DNA of 64,000 nucleotides from JANWXR01 sp964608265 (lineage in GTDB: Bacteria > Chloroflexota > Anaerolineae > Anaerolineales > UBA6663): the NCBI GenBank assembly GCA_964608265.1, contig CAZSNP010000015.1, forward strand, positions 1-64,000. The letters are read 5' to 3'. The number at the start of each line of letters is the position of its first letter. Positions within the stretch are counted from its first letter, which is position 1. The position numbers and the translations under genes were made by a program. This document shows positions 9,212 through 16,600 of the stretch, one piece after another. A model generated the notes under the pieces. That model saw nothing but the letters and a program-made list of their open reading frames with translations. It made no database searches and was not told the DNA's origin.

Positions 9212-10363
9212 ATGCGGATCCTGATTGCCCTGACCTACTATCGCCCGCACATCTCCGGGTTGACGATCTACGTCGAGCGCATGGCGAAGGCGCTGGCAGC
9301 GCGCGGGCATGCGGTCACCGTGCTCACGGCCCAATTCGAACCGGGCCTGGCCGAGCGCGAGACGCTCGACGGCGTCACGATCATTCGCGTGCCGGTGGTC
9401 GCCCGCATCAGCAAAGGCGTCGTCATGCCCACCATCGGCCTGGTGGCGTGGCAACTTGTTCCGCAACACGATGTGCTCAGCATCCACTTGCCGCAACTCG
9501 ACGCCGCCGGCTTTGCGTTGCGCGGGCGCCTGCTCGGCAAGCCGGTGGTCGTAACGTATCATTCGGATTTGCTGCTGCCGCCGTCGTTGCTCAATGCCGC
9601 TGCCGGCGCGGCGGTGGAGTTGAGCAACCACCTCGTCGCGCTGCAGGCCGACGCGCTGGTGGCGTACACCGACGACTTCGCCCGGCACTCGCGGTTGCTC
9701 TCGCGCTACCTGCCCAAGGTCCACACCATCACGCCCCCGGTCGAGATTCCGGAGCCAACGGCAGCAACGGTTGACGCTTTCAAACAGCGGCACAAACTCG
9801 ATGGGCGCGGCCCGTTCATCGGCGTGGCGGCGCGGCTGGCGGCGGAGAAGGGCGTGGAGTATCTGCTCGAAGCGCTGCCGCGCCTCGCCGAGCGCTACCC
9901 CACCGTAACCGTGCTGCACGCCGGCCCGCGCGAGGCGATCGGCGAGCGCGCGTATCTGGCTCGAATGCGGCCCTTGCTCGAAAAGTTCAGCGACCGCTAT
10001 CAATGGGTCGGTAGCTTAACTGCCGAGCAATTGGCCGCGTTCTTCAAGTGTTGCGATGTGCACGTGGTCGCCAGCGTGAACAGCACCGAGACGTTCGGGC
10101 TCGTGCAGATCGAGGCGGCGCTGTGCGGCACGCCGAGTGTGGCCAGCGCCCTGCCCGGCGTGCGCATGCCGACGCAATTGACGGGGATGGGCCGCACCTT
10201 CCCGCCGCGCGATGCCGCTGCGCTGGCCGAGGCCGTTATCGAGGTGTTGGACAATCGCGGCCAGTACGTCAGGCCGCGCGCCCCCATCGCCGAGATGTTC
10301 AGCCCGGCCACCGTGGCGCTGAAGTATGAGGCATTGTTCGAGCGACTATTAGAGCGCGCGTGA
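9212..10363 (+). CDS. GT4-family glycosyltransferase
   Basis: The 383-aa protein is a GT-B fold retaining glycosyltransferase. The N-terminal acceptor domain begins MRILIALTYYRPHISGLTIYVERMAKALAARGH, with the Gly-rich loop between strand 1 and helix 1. The C-terminal domain has FIGVAARLAAEKGVEYLLEAL and the sugar-nucleotide motif NSTETFGLVQIEAALCGTPSVAS, in which the EX7E-type Glu residues can be seen. It would transfer a sugar from a nucleotide or polyprenyl donor at the inner face of the membrane. The neighbours suggest a role in surface glycan or glycolipid assembly. Exact sugar and acceptor are unknown. Confidence 0.9.
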   Translation: MRILIALTYYRPHISGLTIYVERMAKALAARGHAVTVLTAQFEPGLAERETLDGVTIIRVPVVARISKGVVMPTIGLVAWQLVPQHDVLSIHLPQLDAAGFALRGRLLGKPVVVTYHSDLLLPPSLLNAAAGAAVELSNHLVALQADALVAYTDDFARHSRLLSRYLPKVHTITPPVEIPEPTAATVDAFKQRHKLDGRGPFIGVAARLAAEKGVEYLLEALPRLAERYPTVTVLHAGPREAIGERAYLARMRPLLEKFSDRYQWVGSLTAEQLAAFFKCCDVHVVASVNSTETFGLVQIEAALCGTPSVASALPGVRMPTQLTGMGRTFPPRDAAALAEAVIEVLDNRGQYVRPRAPIAEMFSPATVALKYEALFERLLERA

Positions 10364-10457
10364 GGCGTGAAACGTGATCCGTTGGCAGGCAGATAAGGAT
10401 TCAACTGCCGGGCTCCTGGTATGACCAACCATCACGTTTTGCGAAGCACCGATTTTC

Positions 10458-11264
10458 TTGACGCAACCTGACGACCTGCTCTGGCGCAACCTCAGAGACC
10501 TGCCCGCCTTTCGCGCATTGCTGCGGGCGGTCGAGGCGCGCTTCTACCGGGATATTCAACTGCCGCCACCGGTGCTCGATCTCGGCTGCGGCGACGCGCA
10601 TTTCGCCTCGGTGACGTTCGATCATCCGCTGGAGGTGGGCGTGGATCCGTGGACGCCGCCCCTGCGCGAGGCGGCCCGGCTGCGGCGCGGTGTCTACCGC
10701 GGCCTCGTGCAAGCCAGCGGCGCGGCGCTCCCACTGCCGAGCGGCCACTTCGCCAGCGCGATCAGCAACTCGGTGCTCGAACATATCCCCGACCTCGACC
10801 CCGTGCTGCGCGACCTGCAGCGCGTGCTGCGGCCCGGCGCGCCCTTTATCTTCTGCACCCCGAGCGAACACTTCCTCGAGTTCCTTTCGATCTCCGGCGT
10901 GCTCAATCACGTTGGCTTGCGCCCGCTTGGCGCAGCCTACGAGTCGTTTTTCAATCGTATCTCTCGGCATTATCATTGCGACAGCCCGGCCGTCTGGCGC
11001 GAGCGGCTCGGCCGGGCCGGCTTCGCCGTCGAGCGCCACTGGTATTACTTCTCTGGGCGGGCCTTGCGCGTGCTCGAGTGGGGCCATTACCTCGGCGCGC
11101 CGTCGGTGCTGGCGCATGCGCTCACCGGCCACTGGCTGCTCTCGCGCTCACGCGCCAACCTGGCGCTGACCGAGAGGCTGCTGCGCCCGCATTACGAGGA
11201 GCCTTTGCCCGACAAGGGCGCGTACCTGTTTTTTGTGTGTCGAAAAATAGAAAGTAAAAAGTAG
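10458..11264 (+). CDS. SAM-dependent class I methyltransferase
   Basis: The 268-aa protein has a Rossmann methyltransferase core. Motif I is VLDLGCGDAHFAS (about residues 38-50), followed by an acidic residue in EVGVDPW. Motif IV region is ISNSVLEHIPDLDPVLRDLQRVLRPGAPFIFCTPS. The rest is helical with a late hydrophobic patch. Proteins of this shape next to glycosyltransferases often methylate sugars, but the substrate is not evident. The start is TTG at 10458; the reading frame has no other upstream candidate that fits. The final codons run into AATAGAAAGTAAAAAGTAG, one arm of a dispersed repeat, so the C terminus KIESKK may be repeat-derived. Confidence 0.85.
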   Translation: MTQPDDLLWRNLRDLPAFRALLRAVEARFYRDIQLPPPVLDLGCGDAHFASVTFDHPLEVGVDPWTPPLREAARLRRGVYRGLVQASGAALPLPSGHFASAISNSVLEHIPDLDPVLRDLQRVLRPGAPFIFCTPSEHFLEFLSISGVLNHVGLRPLGAAYESFFNRISRHYHCDSPAVWRERLGRAGFAVERHWYYFSGRALRVLEWGHYLGAPSVLAHALTGHWLLSRSRANLALTERLLRPHYEEPLPDKGAYLFFVCRKIESKK

Positions 11265-11300
11265 GCCGCCGAACGTACACGTTGTTGATCGTCATCTCGA

Positions 11301-13661
11301 ATGGACACGACCCCCTCCCTCCTCGACTGGCTTGAGTCACGCTGGCGGCAACCGTGGGCGCAGCGCGCCGCGCGCTTCGGCCTGGCGGCGCTGGCGGCTG
11401 CCTGGGGATTGAACCTGTGGCTGATGCAGAACAACACCGGCGGCGTGCTTGTTCTGATGGTGGCGGCATTGCTTTTGGCCTGGGCCTTGCGTGTGAGGGG
11501 TGGGGCCACGCCCGTCGTCGAGGTAGCGCCCGGCAACGAAGGTGCGCCGGCCACCGTGCGGGCCGCGACCCGCCCGGCCGGGTTGATGGATTGGCTCGCG
11601 CCGCTGCGGCTGCCGGCCGCCCTCATCTTCCCGGTGCTCGGGCAGTTCCTCTTCACCACCCGCACCGACGACAACGCGCTGCCGGGGTTGGCCTTTTACG
11701 CCTTTGGTCTGGTCCTCGTCGGCGTCGTAGTGTGGAGCGAGCGGCTGATCTCACCCGCGCCCGAGGCCGAGGTCATGCCGGCGGCCCCGCTGCGGCTGCG
11801 GTGGACGTTGGTCGCTATCGCCGGCTTCGCCGGCGCGCTGGCCTACTTCGCCTTTGGCGGCGGCCTATTCACGCCGGTCAATGTCATCGCATGGATGGTG
11901 AGTGTGCTCGCCTGGCTCGTGGCGGCGTGGGATGGCGGCCTGCCGTGGCGTGGAGGGTATGAGCGGATGGTGGCCGCGCTCCGCAGCGGCGGCGTCAACC
12001 TCCGCCTGCGCTGGGCCGGCCTGTTGCTGCTGGCCACGTTCGCCGTCGGCGCGTACTTCCGCTTCGCCGAAATCGACACGCTGCCACCCGAGATGACGTC
12101 CGATCACGTCGAGAAACTGCTCGATGTCGGTGATCTCGTGATCGACCGGCAATTCAAAGTCTTCTTCGACCGCAACACGGGCCGCGAGCCGTTCCAGTTT
12201 TATTGGACGGGCGTTATCGGCTGGCTGCTCGATACCGGTGTCTCGCATCTTTCGCTCAAGATCGGCACGGCCCTGCTGGGCTTCCTCACCCTGCCCTTTG
12301 TATTTCTGCTCGGGCGCGAGTTGGAGGATGACACGCTCGGCCTGCTGGCGGCGGCCCTGGTCGCGATGAGTTTCTGGCACACCGCCATCAGCCGGGTGGG
12401 GCTGCGCTTTCCGCTGGCGCCGGTGTTTGTCGCCCCGGCGTTGTATTTTTTGATCCGGGGTCTGCGCCGCAACACGCGCAACGATTTTCTGTTGGCCGGG
12501 CTGGTGATGGGCAGCGGGCTTTTCGGCTACAGCCCGTTCCGCGTCATGCTCCTGCTGGCCATTGCTCTGGTCGCGTGGTTCCTGTTTTGGCCGGCGGCGC
12601 GCGGGCGGCGAATGCAACTGGCGACCCATACGGTGGCGATGTTTGTGACGGTGCTGCTCGTCTTCATGCCCCTGCTGCGCTACGCCAACGACAAGCCGGA
12701 GAATTTCTGGGAACGTTCGATCTCGCGCCTCACCGACTCGGAACAACCCATCGTCGCCTCGACGGAGGCGCAACGGATGGCCGCCGAGTGGGCAGCGCGC
12801 TTCGGCGGCGAGATGCCGCGCTGGGCGTTGCAGGCGCAGCTCTTCTGGCACAACCAGTGGAACGCGCTGCGGATGTTCAACTGGCGCGGCGACAATGTCT
12901 GGGTCAACACCGTGCCCGGCGAACCGGTGCTCGATATGATCACCGGCGCGCTGCTTGTGGTGGGCACGGCCTTTTTGCTGGCGCGGCTCTTCCTCAAACG
13001 CGATTGGACGGCGGGCGCGCTGTTGCTCTCCGTGCCGGTGCTGCTGTTGCCGTCCACGCTGGCGCTCGCCTTCCCCCTCGAAAACCCATCCGTGGCGCGG
13101 GCAGGCGGCGCCATCCCGGTGATCTTCGTGATTGCGGCGTATCCGCTCTGGCTCCTCATCCGGCGCGTGCGCACCCTGGCGCTCGGCCCGAACGCCGTCG
13201 CCCTCACCGGGCTGACCCTCGCCGCGTTTTTGGGCGGTGGCTTTGTCCTCAATCGCGCGCTGTACTTCGAGTCTTACCCCCAGGGCTACCTCGGCGCGGC
13301 GCAGAATGCGTCGGAGGTGGGGCAGGTCATCCACGACTACGCCCGCACCTTCGGCCATTACGACACGGCCTGGGTGCGGCCCTACCCGCATTGGGTGGAT
13401 ACGCGCGCGGTGGGGATGTACGCCGGTAACCCGCGGCGCGATTACGCGCTGCAATGGGAGGAACTCGAAGCCACCGCCGCCGAGCCGCGCGCCAAGCTCT
13501 TCATCCTGCACCGCGACGACGTCGAGGCCACCCGGCCCGACGGCCTGCCGCCGACACTGCCCGAGCTGCGGCGGCTGTATCCCTCGGGACAGTTGACGGT
13601 GTATCATTCCGCCCGGCCTAATCGCGACTTCCTCATTTACTTTGTGCCGCCCCAACCCTGA
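11301..13661 (+). CDS. GT39-like (PMT/ArnT superfamily) membrane glycosyltransferase
   Basis: The 786-aa protein has a GT-C architecture with about a dozen membrane helices and a large C-terminal extracytoplasmic part. The first long external loop holds IDTLPPEMTSDHVEKLLDVGDLV, where GT-C enzymes keep the acidic catalytic residue and metal/phosphate contacts; here the pair reads D-H rather than D-E. An extra N-terminal region of about 230 residues with several helices precedes this core. Such enzymes use polyprenyl-phosphate sugars to glycosylate lipids or proteins outside the membrane. It sits 20 bp before the GT39-DUF2298 fusion gene, so both are probably co-transcribed. Confidence 0.82.
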   Translation: MDTTPSLLDWLESRWRQPWAQRAARFGLAALAAAWGLNLWLMQNNTGGVLVLMVAALLLAWALRVRGGATPVVEVAPGNEGAPATVRAATRPAGLMDWLAPLRLPAALIFPVLGQFLFTTRTDDNALPGLAFYAFGLVLVGVVVWSERLISPAPEAEVMPAAPLRLRWTLVAIAGFAGALAYFAFGGGLFTPVNVIAWMVSVLAWLVAAWDGGLPWRGGYERMVAALRSGGVNLRLRWAGLLLLATFAVGAYFRFAEIDTLPPEMTSDHVEKLLDVGDLVIDRQFKVFFDRNTGREPFQFYWTGVIGWLLDTGVSHLSLKIGTALLGFLTLPFVFLLGRELEDDTLGLLAAALVAMSFWHTAISRVGLRFPLAPVFVAPALYFLIRGLRRNTRNDFLLAGLVMGSGLFGYSPFRVMLLLAIALVAWFLFWPAARGRRMQLATHTVAMFVTVLLVFMPLLRYANDKPENFWERSISRLTDSEQPIVASTEAQRMAAEWAARFGGEMPRWALQAQLFWHNQWNALRMFNWRGDNVWVNTVPGEPVLDMITGALLVVGTAFLLARLFLKRDWTAGALLLSVPVLLLPSTLALAFPLENPSVARAGGAIPVIFVIAAYPLWLLIRRVRTLALGPNAVALTGLTLAAFLGGGFVLNRALYFESYPQGYLGAAQNASEVGQVIHDYARTFGHYDTAWVRPYPHWVDTRAVGMYAGNPRRDYALQWEELEATAAEPRAKLFILHRDDVEATRPDGLPPTLPELRRLYPSGQLTVYHSARPNRDFLIYFVPPQP

Positions 13662-13681
13662 CCCTTTGCCCGTGTAATGGT

Positions 13682-16600
13682 ATGACCGATCAACTCCCTC
13701 ACGCCGAACTGACCGCTACCCCCTCGCCCAACGGCCGCGAGGCAATGGTGGCCGACTCGCCGGCGCCGGCCCGCCGCCCGATCAACTGGGGCGCCGCGGC
13801 GGTGAGCGTTGTGCTCCTGGTGCTGTTCTGGTCCGGTGTGTTCTTCCGCTTCAACTGGCGCAACTGGAGCGAGGGCACCAGCCTGCACCCCGATGAGTAC
13901 GGGCTGACCAACACCCTCACCCAACTCCGTTTGCCCGCTTCCTTCGAAGAGTATTTCAACACGCGCCTGTCGCCGCTCAGCCCGTACAACAAATACGATG
14001 CCGAGGGCAACGTCACCGGCAACGGGCCGGACAACGGCTTTGTCTGGGGCCAGTGGCCGGTGATTCTGTTGAAGTGGGCGGGCGAGGTCACCGGCAACAG
14101 CGGCTACGACGAGCAACGGCTGCTCGGGCGCTCACTCTCGGCCACCGCCGATACGCTGGCGCTGCTCCTCATCTATTTGATCGGCGCGCGCCTATACAAC
14201 CGGCGCGTCGGCCTGCTGGCCGCCACCCTGAGCGCGCTGGCGGTGATGCAGATTCAGCAATCGCATTTCATGACCGCCGACACGTTCGGCGTGCTGTTCG
14301 CCGCGGCGGCGATGTATTGCGCGGTGCAAATCTCCCTCCCCCATCCGCGCGCCGGGCATTCGCCCGACGGCACATTGGATGCGCGAACGGGGGAGGGCCG
14401 CCTGAGGGGGTGGGCATTGCTGTTCGGCGTCACCTGCGGCATGGCCATCGCATCGCGCATCAACCTGTTGCCGCTGGCCGGCATGATCGTGATTGCGGTG
14501 GTGATCGCCTACGCGCGCGAGTGGGCGCGCGCGCACGATGTCGTGCCCGTGCTCCGCGACGCCGCGCTCGTGCTCATCTTGGCCGGGTTGGCGGCCGTCA
14601 TCACCTTCCGCCTCACCCACCCGATGGCCTTCCGCGCGGAGAGCGGCGACACCTCGCTCCTCACCTTCAACCTCAACCCCGATTGGCGGCGCAGCGTCGA
14701 GCAGTCGGCCGCCCTCAGCAACCTCGACGGCGGCGGCCCGCCCGCCGAACAATGGACCGCGCGCGCGAAGATCTTCTTCCCGCTGATGAACATGGTGCTC
14801 TGGGGCATGGGCCTGCCGCTCGGCCTCGCGGCGTGGGCGGGCTTCGCGTGGGCCGGCTGGCGCACGGTCAAAGACGACTGGCGCGCGCATCTGCTGCCGC
14901 TGGTGTGGGTCGGCGGCTACTTCCTCTTCATGGGCACGCGTTGGGTGATGTCGGTGCGCTACTTTCTGCCGATCTATCCCTTCCTGTGTTTGTTCGCGGC
15001 CTGGGCGCTGTACGAGCTCTGGCAGAAAGCAGAAAGCAGGAGGCAGAAGGCAGAAGGTGGGATGGCGGCCTTCCGCCTTTTGCCTTCTGCCTTCTCAATG
15101 GCCCTGTTCACCATCGTCATCGGCGGCGCTTTCGCCTGGGCCTGGGGCTTCACCAGCATCTATCGCAACACCAATCCGCGGCTGGTGGCCTCGCGGTGGA
15201 TGTTCCAAAACATCCCCGGCCCGTTCAACCTGCACCTCACGCTGGCCGACGGCAGCACCTACACCGAGCCGTTGCCCTTCCCCGAAGGCGGATTGATCGG
15301 CGAGGACAACACGCACGTCATCGAGTTCAAGCCGCGTGTGAGCGGGACGCTGGCCGCCCTCAGCGTCGCGCACGCGCGTAATGAGTTCGATCTCGCTACC
15401 CCCGGCACGCTCACGTTCGTCGTGGCCGGTGACCCGGCCGGCGGGGAACGGATCGCCGAAGCCACGCTGCCCGTTGCGCCGAGCGGCAAGGATGAGCGCG
15501 GCGACCCGGCCTCGATCACGCTGAACGGCGGCGCGCTCGAAAAAGATCAAGCGTATTACCTCTTCGTCACCGCCGGCGGCGGCGGGCCGATTGCGGTCAG
15601 CGGCTCGACGGTGTCGAACGAGAGCTGGGATGAGCCGCTGCCGCCGGGCGGCCTCGACGGGCGTTCGGCTTTTGGCGGTCTGTACACCGGCCTGCAAATG
15701 GAGGTGCAGTGGCTCGACGATGAGAACAAGCGCGAGATGTACCTCGACAACCTCGCGCAGGCCGACTACGTTTTGGTGCAGAGCCAGCGCCGGTTGTGGT
15801 CGAGCACCCGCCTCCCCAGCCGTTACCCGATGACGATGGAGTATTACCGCGCGCTGTGGGATGGGCGGCTCGGCTTCGAGCTGGCCGGCACGTTTCATCA
15901 GCCATTCGTCATCGGCCCGCTCCAGGTGAGCGACCTCACCGGAACGTGGGCCTGGGGCGAACCGCCCGCTGTGCCCGCGCCGCAAAGCGGCGAGAGAGAA
16001 ACGCGGGGCGTTTCTCCGGCGCAAACATCGTTTGCGCCCGCGCGCGGGCCGGACTTCCCCTTCAACTACAGCCCCTTCGCCGCCGAGGAAGCCTTCAGCG
16101 TCTACGATCACGCGCCGGTGTGGATTTTCAGGAAGCGCGCCGACTTCGACCTCGAGAAGGCCAGCGAAGTGCTGCACGCGGTGGATCTGACCACCGTCAC
16201 CGATATGAGCCCGAAGGAGGCCAGCCGCGCGCCCAACCTGATGCAGTTGCCGGCGGATTTGCTCGCCATTCAGCGCGCGGGCGGCACGTGGAGCGAGATG
16301 TTCGACGCGGACAGCCCGCTCAACACCACTGAGCCGCTGGCCGCCAGCGTGTGGTATCTGGCCATGCTGGTGATGGGCGTCATCGCCTTTCCACTGACGT
16401 ACCTCGCCTTCGGCGGTTTCGCCGATCGCGGCTACCCGCTGGCCAGGACGGTCGCGCTGCTCACGGTGACGTGGTTCGTCTGGTTTGCCGGCAGCCTGCG
16501 CCTCCTGCCCTTCACGCGCAATAGCATCGCGCTCGGCTTCGGCGTGCTGGCCCTGATCTCAGGCTTGATCTTGTGGCGGCGGCGCGCGGAGATCGCCGAG

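Noticed and set aside
11865..13655. Long minus-strand frame opposite the GT39-like gene (596 codons)
   Set aside because: Composition and lack of motifs mark it as an antisense shadow of the membrane protein gene.
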